A stretch of 64,000 bases of DNA from Leeuwenhoekiella sp. MAR_2009_132 (GTDB lineage Bacteria > Bacteroidota > Bacteroidia > Flavobacteriales > Flavobacteriaceae), in NCBI RefSeq assembly GCF_000687915.1, contig NZ_JHZY01000004.1, positions 1,498,001 to 1,562,000 of the forward strand, written 5' to 3'. Below the pieces are notes generated by a model. It saw nothing but the letters and a program-made list of their open reading frames with translations. It ran no database searches and had not been told where the DNA came from. Below, in pieces: positions 18,421 to 26,299 of the stretch (position 1 is the stretch's first letter; each line of letters opens with the position of its first letter). Position numbers and translations under genes: made by a program.

Positions 18421-19119
18421 ATGATAATAAAAACAGTGCATTCAGTTTCAGAAGCTCTTGAAGGTGTTACTGATTCAATGACAATGATGTTTGGAGGCTT
18501 TGGCCTCAGCGGAATTCCTGAGAATGCTATTTCAGAATTAGTTAAACTGGGTGTAAAAGAGTTAACATGCATTTCTAATAATGCAGGAGTTGATGATTTT
18601 GGACTGGGCTTACTACTTCAGAAAAAGCAAATCAAAAAAATGATTTCTTCCTATGTAGGCGAAAATGCAGAATTTGAACGCCAAATGTTGAGTAACGAGC
18701 TTGATGTTGAGCTTATTCCGCAAGGAACTTTGGCCGAACGTTGCCGTGCCGCTCAGGCAGGATTTCCGGCATTTTATACTCCGGCAGGGTATGGTACAGA
18801 AGTAGCTGAAGGTAAAGAAACCCGAGAGTTTAACGGTAAAATGTATGTGCTTGAAGAAGCATTTAAAGCCGATTTTGCGTTCGTCAAAGCCTGGAAAGGT
18901 GATACTGCAGGTAATCTTATTTTTAAGGGAACAGCTCGCAATTTTAACCCGAATATGTGTGGCGCAGCAAGAATTACAGTTGCCGAAGTAGAAGAACTCG
19001 TACCTGCAGGAGAACTTGACCCAAATCAAATACACATTCCAGGTATTTTTGTTCAACGTATTTTTAAAGGATCTGCCTATGAGAAGCGTATCGAACAACT
19101 TACTGTTAGAAAACGATAA
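18421..19119 (+). CDS. scoA: 3-oxoacid CoA-transferase subunit A
   Basis: 232 residues, standard for the alpha subunit. [15 protein letters not shown] is the N-terminal glycine-rich motif of family I CoA-transferases. [16 protein letters not shown] and [20 protein letters not shown] are conserved blocks. With subunit B it transfers CoA between succinyl-CoA and acetoacetate or a related 3-oxoacid. The B subunit gene is 678 bp further on, with a peroxiredoxin gene between, all on the plus strand. Confidence 0.92.
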   Translation: MIIKTVHSVSEALEGVTDSMTMMFGGFGLSGIPENAISELVKLGVKELTCISNNAGVDDFGLGLLLQKKQIKKMISSYVGENAEFERQMLSNELDVELIPQGTLAERCRAAQAGFPAFYTPAGYGTEVAEGKETREFNGKMYVLEEAFKADFAFVKAWKGDTAGNLIFKGTARNFNPNMCGAARITVAEVEELVPAGELDPNQIHIPGIFVQRIFKGSAYEKRIEQLTVRKR

Positions 19120-19159
19120 ACCAATAAATTAATCACGATTAATAATAAAAATAAATAAA

Positions 19160-19798
19160 ATGGCACATTTAAGATTAGGAGATATAGCACCAGATTTTAC
19201 AGCAAATACTACCGAAGGTGAAATCAATTTTCACGAATGGCTAGGAGACAGCTGGGGAATTTTGTTTTCGCATCCGGGAGATTATACGCCGGTGTGTACA
19301 ACAGAATTGGGTACTGTGGCAAATTATTACCCAGAGTTTAAAAAACGTAATGTAAAGCCTATTGCAATTAGCGTAGACAGCGTTGAAGAACATATGGGAT
19401 GGATTAAAGACATCAACGAAACTCAAAATACAACGATGAACTATCCTATCATAGGTGATGAGAGCCGCAAGGTTTCTGAATTATATGATATGATACATCC
19501 AAATGCTAGTGAGAAAGCTACGGTACGTTCGGTATTTATCATTGGACCAGATAAGAAAATAAAATTAACACTTACCTATCCACCTTCTACCGGTCGTAAT
19601 TTTGACGAGATTATACGGGTAATAGACTCTCTTCAACTTACAGCATATCATAAAGTGGCTACACCGGCAAATTGGAATGATGGCGAAGATTGCGTAATCT
19701 CACCAAGCGTAAGTAATGAGCAAATACCAGAATTTTTTCCGAAGGGACACACAGAGATTAAGCCGTATTTAAGAATGACACCACAACCCAATAAATAA
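19160..19798 (+). CDS. 1-Cys peroxiredoxin (Prx6 family)
   Basis: 212 residues. The peroxidatic Cys is Cys46 in PVCTTELG, preceded by HPGDYT. The long C-terminal part (PPSTGRNFDEIIRVIDSLQ, then CVISPSVSNEQ) is typical of Prx6-type enzymes, which reduce hydrogen peroxide and lipid hydroperoxides. Its stop codon ends one base into the start of scoB, so it is co-translated with the CoA-transferase. Confidence 0.93.
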   Translation: MAHLRLGDIAPDFTANTTEGEINFHEWLGDSWGILFSHPGDYTPVCTTELGTVANYYPEFKKRNVKPIAISVDSVEEHMGWIKDINETQNTTMNYPIIGDESRKVSELYDMIHPNASEKATVRSVFIIGPDKKIKLTLTYPPSTGRNFDEIIRVIDSLQLTAYHKVATPANWNDGEDCVISPSVSNEQIPEFFPKGHTEIKPYLRMTPQPNK

Positions 19799-20454
19799 TG
19801 CTAGATAAAAACGGAATCGCTAAGCGCATAGCTCGTGAAGTTAAGGATGGCTTCTATGTCAATCTGGGTATAGGTATTCCTACGCTGGTTGCTAATTATG
19901 TTAGAGATGATATAGAAGTTGAGTTTCAGAGTGAAAACGGAATATTAGGAATGGGTCCTTTCCCTTTTGAAGGTGAAGAGGATGCAGATCTGATTAATGC
20001 AGGTAAACAAACCATTACAGCACTTAAAGGAGCCTCTTTTTTTGACTCTGCAACAAGTTTTTCAATGATACGTGGTCAACACGTACATCTTACCATTTTA
20101 GGTGCTATGGAGGTAGCTGAAAATGGTGATATCGCAAATTGGAAAATTCCCGGAAAAATGGTTAAAGGTATGGGAGGTGCAATGGATCTTGTTGCCAGTG
20201 CCGAAAATATTATTGTAGCCATGATGCATACTAACAGAGAAGGAGAATCTAAACTTCTTAAACGCTGTTCTTTACCGCTTACGGGTGTAGGTTGTGTGAC
20301 TAAAATCGTTACTAATCTTGCTGTGATCGAGGTAACGCCTAAAGGCTTTAGGCTGTTAGAACGTGCTCCAGGGGTATCTGTTGATGAAATTATTAAAGCA
20401 ACAGAAGGTTATTTAGAAATCCCTGCAGAAGTCCCGGAAATGATACTCGCTTAA
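19798..20454 (+). CDS. scoB: 3-oxoacid CoA-transferase subunit B
   Basis: 218 residues. GIGIPTLVANYV and the catalytic-Glu region SENGILGMGPFP, where the Glu forms the CoA thioester in the family, identify the beta subunit. MVKGMGGAMDLV is also conserved. The partner alpha subunit lies upstream beyond the peroxiredoxin gene. A terminator follows at 20476. Confidence 0.92.
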   Translation: MLDKNGIAKRIAREVKDGFYVNLGIGIPTLVANYVRDDIEVEFQSENGILGMGPFPFEGEEDADLINAGKQTITALKGASFFDSATSFSMIRGQHVHLTILGAMEVAENGDIANWKIPGKMVKGMGGAMDLVASAENIIVAMMHTNREGESKLLKRCSLPLTGVGCVTKIVTNLAVIEVTPKGFRLLERAPGVSVDEIIKATEGYLEIPAEVPEMILA

Positions 20455-20475
20455 AGATTTTGTATATCAATTTAT

Positions 20476-20500
20476 AAGGAGCCTTAGGGCTCCTTTTTTT
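20476..20500 (+). terminator. Terminator of the CoA-transferase operon
   Basis: AAGGAGCC (20476-20483), short loop, GGCTCCTT (20488-20495), then a T-run. Confidence 0.88.
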
Positions 20501-20758
20501 ATCTTTCTAGTGTCAAAAATAATCGTTGAATGAATTTAGTCACTAAAAACAACGCTAAAAAGCAAGTTAAAACAGGTGAAAAACACTTTTTTTTAACGTT
20601 TTTTAAAATTAGTTACTCAAATTCTTGCGCGAACTGAAAATTACAATTACTTTAGTCACTCCCAAATCAGGATTTTTTAGATATAAAGTTTAGGAGGAGT
20701 CCTTTCAATTATTACTTAATTTCAAAGCAGGAGTGTTTTGATGTTATGATTTGTTAAT

Positions 20759-20787
20759 AAACCGCAGGGGGAGCCCGGCGGTTTTTT
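20759..20787 (+). terminator. Orphan terminator in the gap before a small ORF
   Basis: AAACCGC (20759-20765) and GCGGTTT (20778-20784) enclose an inner GGG/CCC pairing, followed by T residues, so it acts on the plus strand. No gene lies in the roughly 260 bp upstream. The decamer TTTAGTCACT occurs twice there (about 20535 and 20654). A noncoding transcript ending here is possible; I found no clear TAnnTTTG promoter for it. Confidence 0.6.
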
Positions 20788-20842
20788 TATATCTAAATAA
20801 AAAAAGTTAAATTCACGTTAACGAAAAATAAGAAATAAGAAC

Positions 20843-20968
20843 ATGCCAACACTTTCTCCCGTTAAGAATCATAAGTCTAAAGGCTTAAATGCAGTTTTAC
20901 AAGATACCTATCAAACTACACGAAGTATTCTTTACCTCTTTAAAAAAGTTTTTCTTTTTATGTTTTAA
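20843..20968 (+). CDS. Small 41-residue ORF, unknown
   Basis: ATG at 20843, stop at 20966-20968. The peptide is basic at the N terminus (MPTLSPVKNHKSKG) and hydrophobic at the C terminus (SILYLFKKVFLFMF), so it could be a membrane-associated micropeptide. It overlaps the end of the convergent ABC-ATPase gene by 4 bases. No family is recognised. It could be chance; codon use is compatible with a real gene. Confidence 0.35.
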   Translation: MPTLSPVKNHKSKGLNAVLQDTYQTTRSILYLFKKVFLFMF

Positions 20969-22656
20969 ATTCCTTTAGGAATTGCCTCGATTAACGCTTT
21001 AGTATAATCGCTTTGAGGGTTCTCGTATACAGTATCTGCTTCTCCAGTTTCCTCAAATCTACCGTTTCGCATAACCAGCAAACGGTCTGAAATATATTTC
21101 ACTACGGCCAGATCGTGTGAAATAAATAAATACGTAAAACCGTATGAGGTTTTTAAGGTATTAAGCAGATTAAGTACTTGAGCCTGCACAGAGATGTCCA
21201 GTGCAGATACAGACTCATCACAAACTATAAACTTAGGCCTTACTGCAATAGTGCGCGCTATACCTATACGTTGTCGTTGACCACCACTAAATTCTTGAGG
21301 ATACCGGTCATAATGCTCAGGCAATAAACCTACTTCTTGAAGTAACTTTAAGGCTTCTGCTTTACGCTCTTCTGAAGATTTATACAGTTTATGTACCTGC
21401 ATAGCTTCGGTAATAGAACGACCTACAGTAAGCCTTGGATTTAAAGAAGAATAGGGGTCCTGAAATATGATCTGAATATCTTTACGAAGGGTTCTTAGTT
21501 CTTTTGAAGACAACAGAGTTAAGTCTTTTCCTTTGTAGAAAATAGCTCCGCTGGTAGTTTTGTCTAACTGAAGAATTAAATTTCCTAAAGTTGACTTTCC
21601 GCAGCCAGACTCACCAACAAGGCCTAAGGTCTCACCTTCATAAATTTTAAAACTTACTTCATTTACTGCTTTTAGAGTTTCTGTCTTTCCGAAGAATGAA
21701 ACCTTAGAATAATACTCTTTTGTAGCGTTTTTGATTTCTAATAATGGGGTTTTGCTGTATATCTTCTCGTGTTCAAGTTCCCGTTCTGCCCTACTCACTG
21801 GTTTTGCAAGTGCATTTCCCTTTAAAAAATCTGATACAGTAGGTAGTTTTGCAAGCCGTTCACTTGTAGAAGGGCGGGCATAGATTAAAGCTTTTGTGTA
21901 GTCTTCTTTAGGGTCGTTAAAGATGGTTTTAGCGCTGCCTTGCTCAATAATTTTACCGCGATACATTACGATAACGCGATCTGCTATCTCACTTACGAGA
22001 GAGAGGTCGTGTGAGATAAATAAAATACTCATCTCCGTTTGTTGCTGCAATTCTTTTAAAAGCAAGATAATCTCTTTTTGAACCGTTACATCTAGTGCAG
22101 TTGTTGGCTCATCTGCTATTAATAATTTGGGTTTGCAGGCGATTGCCATCGCGATCATAACCCGCTGTTTTTGCCCACCGCTAATCTCATGAGGATAGGC
22201 CTTAAATGCTGCTTCGGGTCTAGGTAATTTTACCTGATTAAAAAGTTTTAGAGTTTCTTCTTTTGCGGCTTTCTTAGAGAGATTTGTGTGTCTTAATAAG
22301 ATCTCGGTAACCTGTTTCCCGCAACGCATAGAAGGGTTTAGGGAACTCATAGGTTCTTGAAAAATCATCGAAATTTTATTACCGCGTATTTTTTGGAGTT
22401 CGTTGTCTGCTAGTTGAAGTAAATCACTTCCCTCAAATAAAATATTTCCCGAAGTAATTTCGGTAATGCGCTTAGGAAGCAAACCCAAAACAGCCAAATT
22501 TGTAACTGATTTACCTGACCCTGATTCTCCTACTACACCTACAATTTCGTTCTGCATAATATTAAAATCAATACTATGCAAAACCTGATTCGTTTGCTTT
22601 CCGGTTTTGAAACCGAGGCTAAGATCTTTTATTGAAAGTAGAGCTGTTGTATTCAC
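20965..22656 (-). CDS. Fused double ABC ATPase of a peptide/nickel-type importer (DppD-DppF)
   Basis: 563 residues with two complete ATPase domains. Domain 1 (about 1-260) has Walker A GESGSGKSVT, signature SGGQKQR and Walker B LLIADEPTT. Domain 2 (about 300-560) has GESGCGKSTL, SGGQRQR and FIVCDESVSA. Each is followed by a partial oligopeptide-transporter C-terminal motif. In the DppD-DppF family such ATPases power uptake of oligopeptides through two permeases. No permease or binding protein is nearby, so partners must be elsewhere. Confidence 0.9.
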   Translation of the reverse strand: MNTTALLSIKDLSLGFKTGKQTNQVLHSIDFNIMQNEIVGVVGESGSGKSVTNLAVLGLLPKRITEITSGNILFEGSDLLQLADNELQKIRGNKISMIFQEPMSSLNPSMRCGKQVTEILLRHTNLSKKAAKEETLKLFNQVKLPRPEAAFKAYPHEISGGQKQRVMIAMAIACKPKLLIADEPTTALDVTVQKEIILLLKELQQQTEMSILFISHDLSLVSEIADRVIVMYRGKIIEQGSAKTIFNDPKEDYTKALIYARPSTSERLAKLPTVSDFLKGNALAKPVSRAERELEHEKIYSKTPLLEIKNATKEYYSKVSFFGKTETLKAVNEVSFKIYEGETLGLVGESGCGKSTLGNLILQLDKTTSGAIFYKGKDLTLLSSKELRTLRKDIQIIFQDPYSSLNPRLTVGRSITEAMQVHKLYKSSEERKAEALKLLQEVGLLPEHYDRYPQEFSGGQRQRIGIARTIAVRPKFIVCDESVSALDISVQAQVLNLLNTLKTSYGFTYLFISHDLAVVKYISDRLLVMRNGRFEETGEADTVYENPQSDYTKALIEAIPKGI

Positions 22657-22684
22657 AGCCTAAATTTACAATATCCTATAGTAT

Positions 22685-23398
22685 TTAAACTGAAATGATC
22701 TCTGTCTCTAGTAATAAAGCTTCATTGCGCAGGCGCAAAACAATTTGTGCAACAGCGACGACATCACGTTCGCAATATTCTACAATACGCGCAATATCAT
22801 TTTCTAAATAAAATACATCGCGTACCTGGCTACCATCTATATCGGTTTTGGGAGAAGGAATATTTAGGATTTTAGTGAGTAGTTTTAGAGAAGTATAGTG
22901 TTTATAATCGCCAAACTTCCACATTTCCAAGGTGTCAAGATGCGGAATTTCCCATGGTTTTTTGCCGAATAAATCTAATTTAAACGGAAGTGCAATCCCA
23001 TTAATAATCATACGTCTTGCGATAAACGGGAAGTCAAACTCTTTACCATTGTGGGCACACAATAGGTGTTGCGGCTTATTAAAATGTTCAGATAGAAGTT
23101 TTTTAAATTCAAGCAGTTGGTTTCGTTCATCTCCATGAAAAGAGGTTGTTCTAAATGTACGCATGGCGTCTTTAACTTTAAAATAACCTACCGAAATACA
23201 AACGATTTTACCAAACTCAGCCCAAATACCTGCCCTGTCGTAAAACTCTTCTGCTGTAAAATCATCTTTGCGCTGATACTGAGTTTTATCGGCAAATAAT
23301 TCCTGCATATCTGTATCTAAATCGCTAAAATTTTCGAGTTGAGGTACGGTTTCTATATCTAGAAATAAAATGTTTTCTAAGTGTATTTTTGATAGCAT
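22685..23398 (-). CDS. 3'-5' exonuclease, PolB-like DnaQ family
   Basis: 237 residues. ExoI FLDIETVPQ (Asp15/Glu17) and ExoII CAHNGKEFDFPFIARRM match the DEDD exonuclease fold, and YCERDVVAVAQI (about 205) gives the last acidic residue. The single-domain form resembles PolB 3'-5' exonuclease-like ribonuclease H fold proteins (predicted DNA repair or proofreading). Substrate is not known. It lies 28 nt downstream of the ABC gene start region, on the same strand. Confidence 0.82.
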   Translation of the reverse strand: MLSKIHLENILFLDIETVPQLENFSDLDTDMQELFADKTQYQRKDDFTAEEFYDRAGIWAEFGKIVCISVGYFKVKDAMRTFRTTSFHGDERNQLLEFKKLLSEHFNKPQHLLCAHNGKEFDFPFIARRMIINGIALPFKLDLFGKKPWEIPHLDTLEMWKFGDYKHYTSLKLLTKILNIPSPKTDIDGSQVRDVFYLENDIARIVEYCERDVVAVAQIVLRLRNEALLLETEIISV

Positions 23399-23525
23399 AA
23401 TTTAGATTTCTGTTGCAATTTTTGAAAACTGTCAATGATAAAAATTCAATCATCCAAATAGGATAACCTAGTTGTAAACTAAATATAATCAAAAGTTTAT
23501 GAAAAAAGTAAGGAGCTTAAAAACT

Positions 23526-23999
23526 CTAAAATAGCGTTTGTTGTGTAACCGGACTTTCGTGCTCAAGAAGCCATTTTTTACGCCAGATGCCACCGGCGTA
23601 ACCCGTCATAGAATGATCGCTGCCAATCACACGGTGGCATGGTACAATAATAGCGATTGGGTTTTTACCATTTGCAGTAGCTGCTGCGCGTATTACTTTT
23701 GGGTCGCCAAGATCTTTGGCCATTTGTAAGTAGGAAGTGGTTTTCCCAAAAGGGATTTTCGCCAGTTGTAACCACACTTTTTTCTGAAAATCGGTGCCTT
23801 GTAGATTCAATTTTAGATTAAAATCTTTTAAATCTCCTGTAAAATAGTGTTCTAATTGAGAAACTACATCTTGAAGCTCTTTAGGTATTGCTTCGCTTTG
23901 CAAAATTTTTTCATCTAAAAATGTTACAGATACCAGTCCTTCTTGATTTCCTTTAATTAATAGTGTTCCCAAAGGAGAATCTAGATAGGCTTCTTTCAT
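23526..23999 (-). CDS. ogt: Methylated-DNA--protein-cysteine methyltransferase
   Basis: 157 residues. Active-site PCHRV (about residue 119-123) with the acceptor Cys, preceded by ANGKNPIAIIV, and followed by the GYAGGIWRKKWLLEHE block. It removes O6-alkyl groups from guanine by suicide transfer to Cys. Its start overlaps the end of the upstream CBS protein gene by 4 nt. Confidence 0.95.
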   Translation of the reverse strand: MKEAYLDSPLGTLLIKGNQEGLVSVTFLDEKILQSEAIPKELQDVVSQLEHYFTGDLKDFNLKLNLQGTDFQKKVWLQLAKIPFGKTTSYLQMAKDLGDPKVIRAAATANGKNPIAIIVPCHRVIGSDHSMTGYAGGIWRKKWLLEHESPVTQQTLF

Positions 24000-25165
24000 T
24001 CTGAAGGTTTATCAACATCTTCGTTTTTTACGTTTACATCGTGCTGAGGAGATAACTCAACTGTTTTAGAGTTCTCTGGAATTTTGTCTAGAACGATTCC
24101 CATACGTTTTGCACGGCGCTCCCAGTTTTTACGAGCTTGCACCTGCATATCTTCAATAGTGTCACTCTCGTCCATTATTTCGAGTCCCAGAAGTGTTTCT
24201 ATAATGTCTTCCATAGTAACAACACCTATGGTGTTTCCAAAATGGTCTGTTACTAATGCAATATGACCACGACTGGTTACAAAAGTGTCAAAAAGTGCAG
24301 GTATGGGTTGATCTGCATCTACAATAAGAATATCTCTTTTTATATCTGAAAGCAATTTCTCTCCCTGTTCTTCTACAATTTCCTCGAGAACATCATCTTT
24401 TAAAATAAAGCCGGTTATGTTGTGTGATTTTTTACTGAAAACAGGTATTCTCGAAAACTTAAGATGTGGGTGTTCTTTATGAAATTGATTTAAAGTTTTA
24501 GTCTCATCTTCGGTCACCACAACTGGAAAAGGCGTCATTACATCTTTTGCCATCACCGATTTAAAAACCAGTAGATTCTTAATTACAGTAGTCTCATTAT
24601 CTTCAAAAACTCCTTCTTTTTCAGCAGCATCGGTGAGTGCTAAAAATTCTTCACGACTCATTGTACTTACATGAGCAGATTTACCCACAAGTTTAGTTAC
24701 TTGAGTCAACAACCATAAAATACCGGTATATTTTAGAAATATTAGAATAAGCGTTAAGGTCTTCGCTGTAAAGTTGCCCAGAGATTTCCAGTAAGTAGCA
24801 CCTATTGTTTTAGGGATAATTTCTGAAAGCACAAGTATTAATAAGGTCATTATTGTAGAGACAATAGCGACAAAATTGAGTCCTAAAACAGAAAAATCCC
24901 AACCTGACTCAGCAGCCATTGTACCTGCTTGATCCCCTACTAAAATTGCACCCACAGTATGCGCAATTGTATTTAAAGTTAAAATAGCAATTAGGGGTTT
25001 GTCTATGTCTTTTTTAAAGTTAGCCAATGTCTTGGCGTATGCGTGACCTTCCTTAGTTTTAATGCGTATAAAACTAGGAGTAACACTTAATAAAACCGCT
25101 TCCAGGATAGAACATAGAAACGAGAAAAATATAGATATAAATGCAAAGGCGATTAGTAGACCCAT
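23996..25165 (-). CDS. CNNM/HlyC-CorC-type protein with DUF21 and CBS domains
   Basis: 389 residues. The N-terminal DUF21 domain has three to four transmembrane helices (about 5-30, 55-80, 85-110, 125-150). It is followed by a tandem CBS pair (about 195-320; VMTPFPVV and GVVTMEDIIETLLG). There is no clear CorC_HlyC cytosolic domain; a short charged tail ends the protein. Homologues affect Mg2+/Co2+ homeostasis. Co-transcribed with ogt. Confidence 0.88.
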   Translation of the reverse strand: MGLLIAFAFISIFFSFLCSILEAVLLSVTPSFIRIKTKEGHAYAKTLANFKKDIDKPLIAILTLNTIAHTVGAILVGDQAGTMAAESGWDFSVLGLNFVAIVSTIMTLLILVLSEIIPKTIGATYWKSLGNFTAKTLTLILIFLKYTGILWLLTQVTKLVGKSAHVSTMSREEFLALTDAAEKEGVFEDNETTVIKNLLVFKSVMAKDVMTPFPVVVTEDETKTLNQFHKEHPHLKFSRIPVFSKKSHNITGFILKDDVLEEIVEEQGEKLLSDIKRDILIVDADQPIPALFDTFVTSRGHIALVTDHFGNTIGVVTMEDIIETLLGLEIMDESDTIEDMQVQARKNWERRAKRMGIVLDKIPENSKTVELSPQHDVNVKNEDVDKPSE

Positions 25166-25262
25166 TGGTTTAGTTTGATTTGAGATAAAGATACCATAAT
25201 CAAAACACCTTACAAACAGGTTAAGAAAAGCTTAGGTTAAACTCGAAACTATTTGGAAAAAA

Positions 25263-25283
25263 AAGAGGCTCAACGAGCCTCTT
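25263..25283 (-). terminator. Terminator of hemB
   Basis: AAGAGGCTC (25263-25271) / GAGCCTCTT (25275-25283), 3-nt loop; an A-run on the plus strand just before it (about 25256-25262) becomes the T-run on the minus strand. It lies 27 bp after the hemB stop. Confidence 0.88.
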
Positions 25284-25309
25284 CTAAATTTTCTAATATT
25301 AATGATCGG

Positions 25310-26299
25310 TTATGAAATTAACTTCACTACATCCTTAGCAAAATAACTGGCAATTAGATCTGCACCTGCGCGTTTAATTGCATATGTTTGTTCAAGAACC
25401 ACAGCGTCGTGATCTAACCAGCCGCGCTCTGATGCCGCTTTTATCATAGCATATTCACCACTTACCTGATATACAGCTACCGGTACATTAACCTCATTTT
25501 TAATGTCGCGTACAATATCAAGGTAGCAAAGACCTGGTTTTACCATAACAATATCTGCACCTTCTTCAATATCCATGAGTGTTTCTTTAATGGCCTCATC
25601 GCGGTTTGCATAATCCATCTGATAGGTCTTTTTATCTTTTGGAACATCCTTAAGATCAACAGGAGCACTGTCTAGAGCATCCCGAAACGGACCGTAAAAA
25701 GCAGAAGCATATTTTGCTGAGTAACTCATAATACCTACGTCGTGGTGCCCTTCATCTTCAAGCAGGGTACGCATTTCAAAAATACGACCGTCCATCATAT
25801 CACTAGGAGCAACCATGTCTGCACCGGCATTAGCGTGTGAAAGTGCCATCTCAGCTAAAATAGCACTAGAATCATCATTAAGTACTTTACCTCCCGCTAC
25901 GATACCATCGTGCCCAAAAGACGAGAAAGGATCTAAGGCGACATCGGTCATAACAACCATACCCGGCACTGCATCTTTAACAGCTTTTATAGCTCGTTGC
26001 ATAAGTCCGTCAGGATTTAGTGCTTCAGTACCTTTATTGTCTTTCAGTTTATCATCTACTTTTACAAAAAGTAACACGCTTTTAATACCCAGCGACCATA
26101 CTTCTTTAGCTTCTTTTTTAAGATTGTCAAGACTCAGGCGATAATAACCCGGCATTGATGCAATTTCATCTTTAACCCCTTTTCCTTCTACCACAAAAAC
26201 AGGTAGAATAAAGTCATTAGGCGATATGATAGTTTCACGTACTAAAGCGCGCATAGCTTCTGAAGTACGTAATCTGCGATTTCTTCTTAATGGAAACAT
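25310..26299 (-). CDS. hemB: Porphobilinogen synthase (delta-aminolevulinate dehydratase)
   Basis: 329 residues. It condenses two 5-aminolevulinate molecules to porphobilinogen. Conserved blocks are PVFVVEG, DVALDPFSSFGHDGI, SYSAKYASAFYGPFRDA (active-site Lys) and VMVKPGLCYLDI (second active-site Lys). The DVALDPFSSFGHDG segment has no Cys-rich zinc motif, so the metal-binding type appears to be the Mg-dependent form. The gene overlaps the divergent helicase start by about 10 bp. Confidence 0.96.
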   Translation of the reverse strand: MFPLRRNRRLRTSEAMRALVRETIISPNDFILPVFVVEGKGVKDEIASMPGYYRLSLDNLKKEAKEVWSLGIKSVLLFVKVDDKLKDNKGTEALNPDGLMQRAIKAVKDAVPGMVVMTDVALDPFSSFGHDGIVAGGKVLNDDSSAILAEMALSHANAGADMVAPSDMMDGRIFEMRTLLEDEGHHDVGIMSYSAKYASAFYGPFRDALDSAPVDLKDVPKDKKTYQMDYANRDEAIKETLMDIEEGADIVMVKPGLCYLDIVRDIKNEVNVPVAVYQVSGEYAMIKAASERGWLDHDAVVLEQTYAIKRAGADLIASYFAKDVVKLIS

